A stretch of 64,000 nt of DNA. Origin: Arsenophonus sp. GTDB lineage: Bacteria; Pseudomonadota; Gammaproteobacteria; Enterobacterales; Enterobacteriaceae. Below are positions 19,677 to 28,659 of this stretch, piece by piece (within the stretch, counting starts at the first letter, position 1; every line of letters begins with the position of its first letter). The notes under the pieces are model-generated. The model made no database searches and was not told the origin of the DNA. It worked only from the letters and a program-made list of their open reading frames with translations. The stretch is taken from NCBI GenBank assembly GCA_031446085.1, contig CP132901.1, forward strand, positions 1-64,000, in the 5' to 3' direction. Made by a program: the position numbers and the translations under genes.

Positions 19677-21104
19677 ATGAAATTAGTTCTTCCTGATTTT
19701 AAAAAAGCTAAAATTTTAGTTGTTGGTGATATTATGTTAGATAGATATTGGTATGGATTTACAAATCGCATATCTGTTGAGGCACCAGTACCTATTGTAA
19801 ATATAAAAAAAAAAGAAGATCGTCCTGGTGGAGCTGCAAATGTTGCAATGAATATTTCTTCTTTAGGTTCTATAGTTCGATTAATAGGATATACTGGAAT
19901 AGATAATGCTTCATCTATTTTAATAAAAAAATTAGAAGAAAATAATGTATTATGTGATTTTATCCAATTATCTACACATCCTACAATTACTAAATTAAGA
20001 ATTTTATCTCATAATCAGCAATTAATTCGAATAGATTTAGAAGAAAAATTTGATATTATTAATAGTTCTTTATTATATTCTCGAATTAAAAAATTTCTTG
20101 ATGTTGATGTCATTGTTTTATCAGATTATAACAAAGGAACATTATCAAATATTTCAGATATTATTAAATTAGCTAATAAGAAAAATATTCCTATATTAGT
20201 TGATCCTAAAAGTAATAATTTTAATTCTTATTATGGTTCCACATTAATAACACCAAATTTGTCTGAATTTGAAAAAATTGTTGGAAAATGCGTTAATAAT
20301 TTAGATATAGAATCAAAAGGTTTAAAATTATTAAAAAAATTAAATTTAAAAGGATTATTAATTACTCGTTCAGAAGAGGGGATGACTTTATTAGAAAAAG
20401 ATAAAAAGCCAGTTCATTTTCCAACTAAAGCTAAAGAGGTATATGATGTGACAGGAGGTGGGGATACAGTTATTGCAGTTTTAGCTTCTGTTTTAGCTGT
20501 AAAGTTTGATTTTTATTATGCTTGTATATTAGCTAATTTGGCAGCTGGATTAGTAGTTGGAAAATTAGGCACATCTACAGTTTCTATAAAAGAATTTGAA
20601 AAAGCATTAAATTTACATTTGAATAATAAATTTGGAATTATTAATTTAGTATCTCTTAAAAAAGAAGTAGAATCTGCTCGAAAAAGAGGAGAAAAAATAG
20701 TAATGACTAATGGTTGTTTTGATATTTTACATTCAGGACATGTAAAATATTTGGCAAATGCAAAAAAATTAGGTGATAGATTAATTGTATCAGTAAATAG
20801 TGATGAATCTATAAAACGTTTAAAAGGTAATGATAGACCCATTAATTCTTTAATGCAAAGAATGATTGTATTAAAGTCTTTAAGTTTTGTTGATTGGGTA
20901 ATAGCTTTTGATGAAGATACTCCAAAAGATTTAATTGTTGAAATTTTACCTGATATTTTAGTTAAAGGTGGAGATTATAAGTTAGAAGATATTGCAGGAA
21001 GTAAAGAAATAGTTAGAGCAGGAAGAAAAGTTAAAATTATTAATTTAGAAGATTCAATATCTACAACGAAAATTATTAATTCTGTTATTGATAATAAAAA
21101 ATAA
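19677..21104 (+). CDS. hldE: Bifunctional heptose 7-phosphate kinase / heptose 1-phosphate adenylyltransferase HldE
   Basis: Two steps toward ADP-L-glycero-D-manno-heptose for the lipopolysaccharide inner core. 475 residues (E. coli 477). The N-terminal ribokinase-like domain (about 1-318) shows VVGDIMLDRYWYG, RPGGAANVAMNIS and the anion-hole/catalytic DVTGGGDTVIAVL. The C-terminal nucleotidyltransferase domain (about 340-475) shows GCFDILHSGHVKYLANAKKLGD, with the HxGH-type motif, and VKGGDYK. Start MKLVLPDFKKAKILVVGD matches the family, and TTGGAG sits just upstream. With kdsD and lptABC it suggests at least a core-type LPS is still made. Confidence 0.97.
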   Translation: MKLVLPDFKKAKILVVGDIMLDRYWYGFTNRISVEAPVPIVNIKKKEDRPGGAANVAMNISSLGSIVRLIGYTGIDNASSILIKKLEENNVLCDFIQLSTHPTITKLRILSHNQQLIRIDLEEKFDIINSSLLYSRIKKFLDVDVIVLSDYNKGTLSNISDIIKLANKKNIPILVDPKSNNFNSYYGSTLITPNLSEFEKIVGKCVNNLDIESKGLKLLKKLNLKGLLITRSEEGMTLLEKDKKPVHFPTKAKEVYDVTGGGDTVIAVLASVLAVKFDFYYACILANLAAGLVVGKLGTSTVSIKEFEKALNLHLNNKFGIINLVSLKKEVESARKRGEKIVMTNGCFDILHSGHVKYLANAKKLGDRLIVSVNSDESIKRLKGNDRPINSLMQRMIVLKSLSFVDWVIAFDEDTPKDLIVEILPDILVKGGDYKLEDIAGSKEIVRAGRKVKIINLEDSISTTKIINSVIDNKK

Positions 21105-21134
21105 CTATCGATAAAGTTATATTTGAATAGTATA

Positions 21135-21389
21135 TTATTTTTTTTTAATTAGATAATTTTCCAATTTTTTTATTTTTTTTTCCATAAAAAAAATCTTTTT
21201 TTTCATTTTTTTTATTTTTTGAGTATGTGTGTTGAGTTCTTTTTTAGTTACAAAATTTAATTTGTTTAATTGTTTTTCTAAAAGATTTTTTATATTAATT
21301 TCTGTATTTTTAGATATTTTGTATATTTCTCGAAATATAATATGTTTTATATTTTTAATAATTTTTTCAAATTTATAGATTTCAAACAT
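21135..21389 (-). CDS. ubiK: Ubiquinone biosynthesis accessory factor UbiK
   Basis: Small helical protein (84 residues) matching the UbiK/YqiC family, an accessory factor for the soluble Ubi complex in ubiquinone synthesis. The recognisable core is LEKQLNKLNFVTKKELNTHT, against the E. coli pattern AQLTRLDLVSREEFDVQT, followed by a heptad-like coiled coil to the C-terminus. The Pro-rich E. coli tail is absent. Position supports the call: in E. coli ubiK lies close to hldE, separated by glgS. It is very Lys-rich and short, so the assignment rests on the motif, coiled coil and synteny. The cyo oxidase in the window needs ubiquinol. Confidence 0.8.
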   Translation of the reverse strand: MFEIYKFEKIIKNIKHIIFREIYKISKNTEINIKNLLEKQLNKLNFVTKKELNTHTQKIKKMKKKIFFMEKKIKKLENYLIKKK

Positions 21390-21481
21390 TTTTTATGAAA
21401 TATTTTTTTATTTAGAGTAAAGTATTTTAACATAATTCATTTAATTAATTAAATTTAAATTAACAATTTAATATATTTTTA

Positions 21482-21508
21482 TTGAAAAATCAAAAATAAT
21501 CCCAATAT
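21482..21508 (+). promoter_or_regulatory. Candidate sigma-32 (heat-shock) promoter of ibpA
   Basis: TTGAAA at 21482-21487, a 13-base spacer, then CCCAATAT at 21501-21508 fit the RpoH consensus CTTGAAA-N(11-16)-CCCATNT. The C triplet is conspicuous in such A+T-rich DNA. The site lies 36 bases before the ibpA ATG, which has a strong AAGGAG ribosome-binding site at 21532-21537. In E. coli ibpA is transcribed from a sigma-32 promoter. Confidence 0.6.
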
Positions 21509-21543
21509 TCGATTGTATCATAGTACTATTTAAGGAGTTTAAT

Positions 21544-22038
21544 ATGGCTTACCGTTCTTCTTTTTCTTTATTTCCTATGCTTAATGATAATATCTTATCT
21601 GACAGATTTGCTCAAATGGATAGATTATTTAGCAGAATAACTGGAGAAAAACCTTTATCTGATACTCCTTCTTATAATTTATTACAAAAAGATAAAAATA
21701 AATTCTTTTTAACTATTAGTGTACCAGGGTACACAAGAAAAGAATTAGATATTTCTGTATTAAATACTAAGTTGACTATAAGTGGAAAAAAATTGATTAA
21801 AAAAAATTTAGAATCTGAAAAGAAAGATCAAATAAGATGGTTACATAAAGGTATAAAAAAAAGAGATTTTTCAATGAGTTTTGATTTAGATCATCGTATT
21901 AAAATAAATTCTGCAAATTTGTCTGATGGTTTATTAACTTTATCCTTTAATTATGAAATACCAGAAGCAGATAAACCTAAAAAAATTTCTATTGGTTTAG
22001 AATCTAATCAAGATATTATTGAACATAAAATAGATTAA
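21544..22038 (+). CDS. ibpA: Small heat-shock protein IbpA
   Basis: ATP-independent chaperone of the alpha-crystallin family that holds unfolding proteins for DnaK/ClpB. 164 residues, longer than E. coli IbpA (137) because of an N-terminal extension and a 14-residue tail after the family end. The alpha-crystallin domain occupies about residues 45-145: PSYNLLQKDKNKFFLTISVPGY, LTISGKK, LHKGIKKRDFSMSFDL, ANLSDGLLTLSF and IPEADKPKKISIG, the last containing the I-x-I C-terminal anchor. A sigma-32-like promoter, a strong Shine-Dalgarno and a perfect terminator make it a self-contained heat-shock unit. Many endosymbionts express chaperones at high levels. Confidence 0.93.
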   Translation: MAYRSSFSLFPMLNDNILSDRFAQMDRLFSRITGEKPLSDTPSYNLLQKDKNKFFLTISVPGYTRKELDISVLNTKLTISGKKLIKKNLESEKKDQIRWLHKGIKKRDFSMSFDLDHRIKINSANLSDGLLTLSFNYEIPEADKPKKISIGLESNQDIIEHKID

Positions 22039-22062
22039 ATTTAATTAAATATTTAATAGATA

Positions 22063-22098
22063 AAGTCCAACAATAATAATTTTATTGTTGGATTTTTT
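22063..22098 (+). terminator. Rho-independent terminator of ibpA
   Basis: Perfect 11-base stem TCCAACAATAA (22066-22076) and TTATTGTTGGA (22082-22092), a 5-base loop, and six Ts directly after. It lies 28 bases after the ibpA stop and before recB. This is the clearest intrinsic terminator in the window. Confidence 0.88.
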
Positions 22099-22193
22099 AT
22101 TTTATTAGGTACTAAAAAATATATTGTATATTATTAATGTATAATACAAAATTATAATTAATTTAAATAATTTATTATTGATTTTTAAATTTA

Positions 22194-25100
22194 ATGAATA
22201 TTAATTATCTAAACCCTTTTACTCTTTCTTTAAAGAAAAGAGTTTTAATTGAAGCTTCAGCAGGAACAGGAAAAACATATAATATTGTTATTATATATTT
22301 GCGTTTACTTTTAGGTCAAAGGGAAAGTAGTAGTTTATTTAAATTTAATGTTCCATTAGATGTGTCAGAAATTTTAGTTTTAACTTTTACAGAAAATGCT
22401 AAAGATGAATTATTAGTACGAATAAAAAAAAGTATAAGAAAGTTAAGAAAAGCATGTATTAATGAAACAAAATGTTTTGATGAATCAATTTATCAAACTA
22501 TTTTATCTAAAATTAGAAATAAAAAAATTGCTTTTCAATTATTATCTTTAGCAGAGATAAATATTAGTCATGCATCTATTTATACTATTCATGGCTTTTG
22601 TAGACGTATTTTATCAGAATTTTTTTTTGAATTGAAAATACCTTCTAAATATTCAATATTAAATAATGAAGAACATATTGAAAAACAAGCATGTATGGAT
22701 TTTTGGAGGCGTTTTTTATATCCTTTAGATTATTCTATATGCAATAATGTTTTTCAATGTTTTAAAAATCCTCAAGAATTATTATCTGTAATTAAGCCAT
22801 ATTTATATGGGGAGTTACCTTTATTTTTTAATAAAGAATTAATTTATGAAAGCATAGAAAAATATCATATTAGAATTATTAATAATATAAATAAATTTAA
22901 AAAAACATGGCTAAAGTATTCATCTAAAATGATTGATATATTAATGAATGTGTTAATTTTAAATAGACGTATTTATAATTTACATAATTTAAATATTTGG
23001 ATAGAAAATATTAATATTTGGGCGAAACAAAATACATTAGATTATAATATTCCTTCGATTTTATTTTATTTTTCTAAAACTAAAATTTCTACTTTAATAA
23101 AAGAAAATTTTTCTGATCTTAATCAGTATCATATTTTTTCTGAAATTGATCATATTTTAAAAAAAAAATATACATTAAAAAATATTTTAATTGTAAAATC
23201 TATTTTTTTTGTTAGAAAAAAAATATATCAAAAAAAAATATCTAATAGAACATTTGGATTTGATGATCTTTTATCTATTTTAGATTACAATTTATTAGAT
23301 AAAAAAAATAATTTAGGCAAAATTATTCAAAGAAAATATCCAATGATTATTGTAGATGAATTTCAAGATACAGATTTAAGACAATATAGAATATTGAGTA
23401 ATATTTATCAGAATAAAGAATATACAGGGTTGTTTTTATTTGCAGATCCTAAACAATCTATTTATTCATTTAGAGACGCTAATATATTCGTATATATAAA
23501 AGCAAAAAAAGAGATAAAAAATGTATATTTTCTTAAAGAGAATTGGCGTTCTTCTAAAGATATGATTGAATCTATTAATAAATTATTTATGTATAAAAAA
23601 AATGTTTTTTTATTTCAGGATATACCCTTTTATAAAGTATATCCTTCTAATTTAAGTAAAAAATTAAAAATATATTCAAAAAATAACAAAATATCAGCAT
23701 TAAATTTTTATTATTTAGATTATAAAAAATATAAAAATATAGATTTAAAAGAAATAATAGCTGATTATTGTGCCAGTCATATATATAATTATTTATATTT
23801 TAATAACAATGATATTGTTTTGTGTAAAAACAATATCAGTAATAAAATTAAACATTCTGATATTATTATTTTAGTTAGAAACTATAGTGAAAGTTTAATT
23901 ATAAAAAAATCTTTAGAAAAATTTAATATCACTACACAAATCATTTCAGAAATAGTTAATATTTTTCAAACTGCTGAGGCTTATGATTTAGTTTTAATAT
24001 TAAATGCTATTATTTATCCAGATAATAATAATTTTTTACGTACTGCTTTAGCTACTAGATTAATAGGATTAAGTATAAATGAAATATGTTATTTAAATGA
24101 AAATGAAATTGCATGGTCTAAAAAAATTAGTAATTTTTTTAATTATTTAAATTTATGGAATGAAAATGGAATTTCAATAATGTTAAAAACTATAATATCC
24201 GATTATGAAATAGTTTCAAATTTATTAAAAGATGAAATTAATGGTAAGAAACGTTTAATGAATTTATTTCAATTAATTGAAATATTAGAAGAACAATCTT
24301 TATTATTCTATGATAAATATTCTTTAATACAATGGTTAATAAAAAAAATATATAATTCTGAATTTGATGAAAAATATCAACAAATATTTTCAGAAGAAAG
24401 TAATAAAAAAATAATACGTATTACCACAATACATAAATCAAAGGGTTTAGAATTTCCAATAGTTTGGATTCCGTTTGGATGTTCTGTATTTAAAAAAAAT
24501 ATTTGTTCTTTTCATCAAAAAGATAATCTAAGATCTACAATTGATTTTTATCCATCTCAAGATGAATTATCTATATCTTATAAAGAATATTTATCAGAAG
24601 AAATACGTTTATTATATGTAGCAATGACTCGATCTATTTTTTGTTGTCATGTTGGTATATTATTTAATATAAAAAAAAAAAATAGAACACTTCTATTTTA
24701 TAGAAATGTTTTAGAATATATATTTAATTTTAATTTAAATGATCAAAATAAATCATTTGAAAAATCAATTAAAAAATTGAGTTCTGATGTAATTTCTTTT
24801 TTTTCTATTCAAGAACAAGATATTAAATTGATTTCTTTAATAAATAAAAAAATAAATTTGAATCAAAAAAATAAATTTAAGCATAATACTTTTATAAAAG
24901 ATAATTTAAGTAAATTTTTATCAGAAAAAAAATTTTCAAGGTTTATAGATAATGATTCTCAAATAATCAGTTATTCAAAATTAAAAAATGATACTAATTT
25001 AAATATTTTAAATGAAAAAAATCTTTTTTCTTCGGAAATCTCTTATTTTTTTAAAAATAGTTTCAAAAAAAAACAAATAAAAAAAAATAATTTATACAGT

Positions 25101-25808
25101 ATACATACTTTTCCGAAAGGTTTACATACTGGAATTTTTTTTCATCATTTATTAGAAAAAATATATTTTAATAAAAGAGTAAATAAATTTTGGTTATTAA
25201 AAAAAATAAAAATTTTTGGGTTTGAAATAAATTGGATTTCTATTTTAAAAAGATGGTTATTTAATATTTTAAATACTCCGTTATTAAAAAACGGATTAAT
25301 GTTATCAAAAATTAAATCTAATGAAAAATTAAAAGAAATTTTTTTTCATTTTTCTATTAATAATCAAATTGAATGTAATGAATTGAATAAAATTATTAAA
25401 AAATATGATCATTTATCTAGATTAGCTTCTTTACTAACTTTTAAAAAAGTTAGTGGTATTCTTAAAGGATCAATAGATCTTATATGTTTATGGAAAAATA
25501 AATTTTATATTATAGACTATAAAACTAATTGGTTAGGTGATAATACATTGAAATATAATTTTAAAAATATTAAATCAGAAATGATTAAAAATCGATATGA
25601 CATACAATATCAATTTTATACTTTAGCATTACATCGTTACTTACAATATAGATTAAAAAAATATTCTTACAACAAAAATTTTGGAGGAGTTATATATGTT
25701 TTTTTGAGAGGTATTAATCCTAAATATTTAGGTTATGGTATTTATCACGTTATTCCTTCATTTAAATTAATTAAAGAATTGGATATTTTTTTTAAAAATA
25801 GGATATAG
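22194..25808 (+). CDS. recB: Exodeoxyribonuclease V beta subunit RecB
   Basis: 3'-5' SF1 helicase and nuclease subunit of RecBCD, which processes double-strand ends and loads RecA. 1204 residues (E. coli 1180). Walker A EASAGTGKTYN is at about residues 20-30, helicase motif II is IIVDEFQDTD, then FADPKQSIYSFRDA, ENWRSS, TTIHKSKGLEFPIV and LLYVAMTR. The C-terminal nuclease is intact: GSIDLICL (Asp about 1095), then IDYKTNW (Asp 1108, Lys 1110), followed by YDIQYQFYTLALHRYL. The middle is Lys/Asn/Ile-rich. recD follows 1 base after the stop. In E. coli recC and ptrA precede recB; here the ibpA terminator does, so recC is not at its usual place. Confidence 0.96.
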   Translation: MNINYLNPFTLSLKKRVLIEASAGTGKTYNIVIIYLRLLLGQRESSSLFKFNVPLDVSEILVLTFTENAKDELLVRIKKSIRKLRKACINETKCFDESIYQTILSKIRNKKIAFQLLSLAEINISHASIYTIHGFCRRILSEFFFELKIPSKYSILNNEEHIEKQACMDFWRRFLYPLDYSICNNVFQCFKNPQELLSVIKPYLYGELPLFFNKELIYESIEKYHIRIINNINKFKKTWLKYSSKMIDILMNVLILNRRIYNLHNLNIWIENINIWAKQNTLDYNIPSILFYFSKTKISTLIKENFSDLNQYHIFSEIDHILKKKYTLKNILIVKSIFFVRKKIYQKKISNRTFGFDDLLSILDYNLLDKKNNLGKIIQRKYPMIIVDEFQDTDLRQYRILSNIYQNKEYTGLFLFADPKQSIYSFRDANIFVYIKAKKEIKNVYFLKENWRSSKDMIESINKLFMYKKNVFLFQDIPFYKVYPSNLSKKLKIYSKNNKISALNFYYLDYKKYKNIDLKEIIADYCASHIYNYLYFNNNDIVLCKNNISNKIKHSDIIILVRNYSESLIIKKSLEKFNITTQIISEIVNIFQTAEAYDLVLILNAIIYPDNNNFLRTALATRLIGLSINEICYLNENEIAWSKKISNFFNYLNLWNENGISIMLKTIISDYEIVSNLLKDEINGKKRLMNLFQLIEILEEQSLLFYDKYSLIQWLIKKIYNSEFDEKYQQIFSEESNKKIIRITTIHKSKGLEFPIVWIPFGCSVFKKNICSFHQKDNLRSTIDFYPSQDELSISYKEYLSEEIRLLYVAMTRSIFCCHVGILFNIKKKNRTLLFYRNVLEYIFNFNLNDQNKSFEKSIKKLSSDVISFFSIQEQDIKLISLINKKINLNQKNKFKHNTFIKDNLSKFLSEKKFSRFIDNDSQIISYSKLKNDTNLNILNEKNLFSSEISYFFKNSFKKKQIKKNNLYSIHTFPKGLHTGIFFHHLLEKIYFNKRVNKFWLLKKIKIFGFEINWISILKRWLFNILNTPLLKNGLMLSKIKSNEKLKEIFFHFSINNQIECNELNKIIKKYDHLSRLASLLTFKKVSGILKGSIDLICLWKNKFYIIDYKTNWLGDNTLKYNFKNIKSEMIKNRYDIQYQFYTLALHRYLQYRLKKYSYNKNFGGVIYVFLRGINPKYLGYGIYHVIPSFKLIKELDIFFKNRI

Positions 25809-25809
25809 A

Positions 25810-27675
25810 TTGCCATATATAATGAAAAAATTATTGAAATCTGCAATTGATTTAAATTTATTTACTAATACTGATGTATACCTATCTTTATTATTATCTG
25901 AAAAAAATAATTTATTATTAATCGTAATATTTTCTTTGTTAAGTGCTCAAATTCGTTTAGGTCATGTTTGTTTATCATTTGATTTACTTCATGATCCAAA
26001 TAATTTCTTTCATGATAGTAATCAAATAAATTTTGCTTTTTTCTTATGGAAAAAAGCAAAATTATTTGATTTTCATTTAATATATAATGAGATTTATAAG
26101 TCTTATTCTATATCCTTTAATAAGGATCAAATTAAACCTTTATTTTTTGAAAAAAATAAACTTTATTTTTATAATATGTGGTTAAATGAAGAAATTATTG
26201 TGAATTTTTTTTACAAAAATAAAAAAAAAAAAATTAATGAAAAAAAATTAGTTAAAATTTTGAATTTCGTTTTTCCAAAAAAAAATATTTTAGATTGGCA
26301 AAAAATAGCAGTACTTACTGCAATTACTAATAAAATTTCAATTATTATAGGTGAAGCTGGAACAGGAAAAACTACAATTATTGCTCGATTTTTATTAATT
26401 TTACTAAGATTATATAATAATCAACTAAATATTCAATTAGTTGCACCTACAGGAAAGGCAGCTGTTAGATTAACGGAATCTATTAATTTATATTTTGATA
26501 AAAATAAATATAAAAAGAAATCTTTTAAAGCTAAAACTATTCATCGTTTATTAGGATTTCAAAAAAATAATCAATCTTTTTTATATAATAAAAATAATAA
26601 ATTAATTTTAGATGTATTAATTATTGATGAATCTTCAATGATAGATTTATCAGTAATGGCTAAATTAATTGAATCTATACCTAATCATGCTTATGTAATT
26701 TTTTTAGGAGATCCTAATCAATTATTTTCAGTAGGACCAGGATCAATTTTAGATAATTTGTCTTACTTTTCAAATATTGGATATAGTCAAAAGAAAATAA
26801 AACAATTTAAAAAACTTAGTGGATTAGATTTATCTTACTTACAATCAAACTGTAAGTATAAAATTAAAGATAGTATATGTTTATTAAAAGAAAATTATCG
26901 TTTTAAAAAAAAATCTAAAATTTATGAGTTAGCTAATTTAGTTAAAGAAAAAAAAATTAAAGAAATTAAAAAATTTTTATTTATTAAAAATAATGAAGTT
27001 AAATTTTATTCAATTTGTTCTTTTAAAACATATAAGGATTTTATTTTAGAAATTATAAAACCATATTTAAAATATTTTAAAATGATTAAAAAAACGAATA
27101 TTAATTATAAATTAATATTATCTTATTTTAATCAATATCGTATTCTTACACCCATTAAAACTGGACCATTTGGTGTAAAAAAACTAAACTTTTATTTAGA
27201 AAAAATACTTTCTGATCAAAATTTAATAAAATATAAGACAAATAATATAATGTATAATTATTATGAAGGTTGTCCTATTATGATTAAAAAAAATGATTAT
27301 AATTTAAAATTGTTTAATGGAGATTTAGGTATTGTTTTAAATGATAATGAGAATGGATTAAAAGCATATTTCATGTCCCATAAAAATCATTTAAGAAAAA
27401 TTGCTTTAAATTTGTTACCTGAACATGAAACTAGTTTTGTAATGACAATACATAAGTCACAGGGTTCAGAATTTAAAAAAATTACTTTAATTATCCCACC
27501 TAGTATAAAAGAATTTTCTGATAAGAACTTAATTTATACTGCTATTACAAGAGCTAAAGATAAGTTAAATATATTTTCAGATATTAATGTTTTTATTCAA
27601 GGTATTTTAAAAAATACAAAAAGAAATAGTGGATTAATTGATAAATTAATATCAAAATATAAGAGATTGATTTAA
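25810..27675 (+). CDS. recD: Exodeoxyribonuclease V alpha subunit RecD
   Basis: 5'-3' SF1B helicase subunit of RecBCD. 621 residues from a TTG at 25810 (E. coli 608). An AGG lies 7 bases before this TTG, whereas the ATG at 25822 has no properly spaced ribosome-binding site; both starts fit the family N-terminus, and the choice affects 4 residues only. Walker A GEAGTGKTTI is at about 181-190, followed by LVAPTGKAAVRLTES, the helicase DEAD-like LIIDESSMID, FLGDPNQLFSVGPG, and C-terminal MTIHKSQGSEF and YTAITRAKDKL. Translationally coupled to recB, as in E. coli. Confidence 0.95.
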   Translation: MPYIMKKLLKSAIDLNLFTNTDVYLSLLLSEKNNLLLIVIFSLLSAQIRLGHVCLSFDLLHDPNNFFHDSNQINFAFFLWKKAKLFDFHLIYNEIYKSYSISFNKDQIKPLFFEKNKLYFYNMWLNEEIIVNFFYKNKKKKINEKKLVKILNFVFPKKNILDWQKIAVLTAITNKISIIIGEAGTGKTTIIARFLLILLRLYNNQLNIQLVAPTGKAAVRLTESINLYFDKNKYKKKSFKAKTIHRLLGFQKNNQSFLYNKNNKLILDVLIIDESSMIDLSVMAKLIESIPNHAYVIFLGDPNQLFSVGPGSILDNLSYFSNIGYSQKKIKQFKKLSGLDLSYLQSNCKYKIKDSICLLKENYRFKKKSKIYELANLVKEKKIKEIKKFLFIKNNEVKFYSICSFKTYKDFILEIIKPYLKYFKMIKKTNINYKLILSYFNQYRILTPIKTGPFGVKKLNFYLEKILSDQNLIKYKTNNIMYNYYEGCPIMIKKNDYNLKLFNGDLGIVLNDNENGLKAYFMSHKNHLRKIALNLLPEHETSFVMTIHKSQGSEFKKITLIIPPSIKEFSDKNLIYTAITRAKDKLNIFSDINVFIQGILKNTKRNSGLIDKLISKYKRLI

Positions 27676-27694
27676 AAAAATATTTAATAATTTA

Positions 27695-28477
27695 TTATTC
27701 TAATAAATTCATTGTTGTTATATGAAATCCTCCATCAACGTGTATAATTTCTCCAGTGATACCTTTAGACAGATCAGAACATAAAAATGTAGCACAATTA
27801 CCTATATCTTCAGAATTAATTATAATTTTTAAAGGTGTAACATTTTTATAAAACGATAACATTTTTCTAAAATTTTTAATACGAGAAGAAGCTAGTGTTT
27901 TAATTGGTCCTGAAGAAATACCATTTACTCTAATATTTTTTTCTCCCATATAATTTGCCATGTATTTTACATTTGCTTCTAGGGATGCTTTGGCAGGTCC
28001 CATAACATTATAATTTGGTACTACTCTTTCTGCACCTAAATATGTCAATGTTACTATTGAAGAATAAGGATTTAACATATTTCTACAAAATTTTGCAAGT
28101 GCTACAAGACTATATGAACTAATAGAATGAGAAATTATAAATCCTTTTCTTGTTACCGTATTAATATAATCATCTTTTAATTCTTCTGTTGGTGCATATG
28201 CAATTGAATGAATAAAACCATCAAAAGTCTTCCATTTTTTTTTTAATTGGATAAACAAATTTTGAATACTTTCATCTGAAGAAACATCACATGGTAAGAC
28301 AATATCAGAATTAAAATCTTGAGCTATTTTTAAAATTTTATTTTTTATTTTTTCATTTTGGTATGTAAATGCTAATTTTGCACCATACTTATATAGGCAA
28401 TTTGCAATTCCAAATGAAATAGAATATTTATTACTTAATCCAGTAATTAAAATTTTTTTTTTATTTACTATATTCAT
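27695..28477 (-). CDS. fabI: Enoyl-[acyl-carrier-protein] reductase (NADH) FabI
   Basis: Last reduction of each type II fatty-acid elongation cycle. 260 residues (E. coli 262). Short-chain dehydrogenase fold with the FabI version of the nucleotide motif (ITGLSNKYSISFGIA), PCDVSSDESI, FDGFIHSIAYAP, and the Tyr-(x6)-Lys catalytic pair in NYNVMGPAKASLEANVKYMA. The C-terminus is GEIIHVDGGFHITTMN. The usual Leu after NVMG is Pro. Convergent with recD with 19 bases between stops; divergent from prfB. Confidence 0.96.
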   Translation of the reverse strand: MNIVNKKKILITGLSNKYSISFGIANCLYKYGAKLAFTYQNEKIKNKILKIAQDFNSDIVLPCDVSSDESIQNLFIQLKKKWKTFDGFIHSIAYAPTEELKDDYINTVTRKGFIISHSISSYSLVALAKFCRNMLNPYSSIVTLTYLGAERVVPNYNVMGPAKASLEANVKYMANYMGEKNIRVNGISSGPIKTLASSRIKNFRKMLSFYKNVTPLKIIINSEDIGNCATFLCSDLSKGITGEIIHVDGGFHITTMNLLE

Positions 28478-28659
28478 ATATTTCCCTTGATAGCTATATA
28501 ACTAATATATGTTAATATATAATGTATATTTTTGATATAATATTTTAAATATGAGTAACTTTATATTAGTTTTTGATTTGAAACAACATTTATTTAGAAT
28601 TTTTATAATTTTATATTTTGATTACATAATAATAATTTATATTTGAGAAATTAATTATA

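Noticed and set aside
19493-19771. A 92-codon minus-strand frame upstream of hldE
   Set aside because: It overlaps the conserved start of hldE and encodes only Phe/Ile/Lys-rich sequence.
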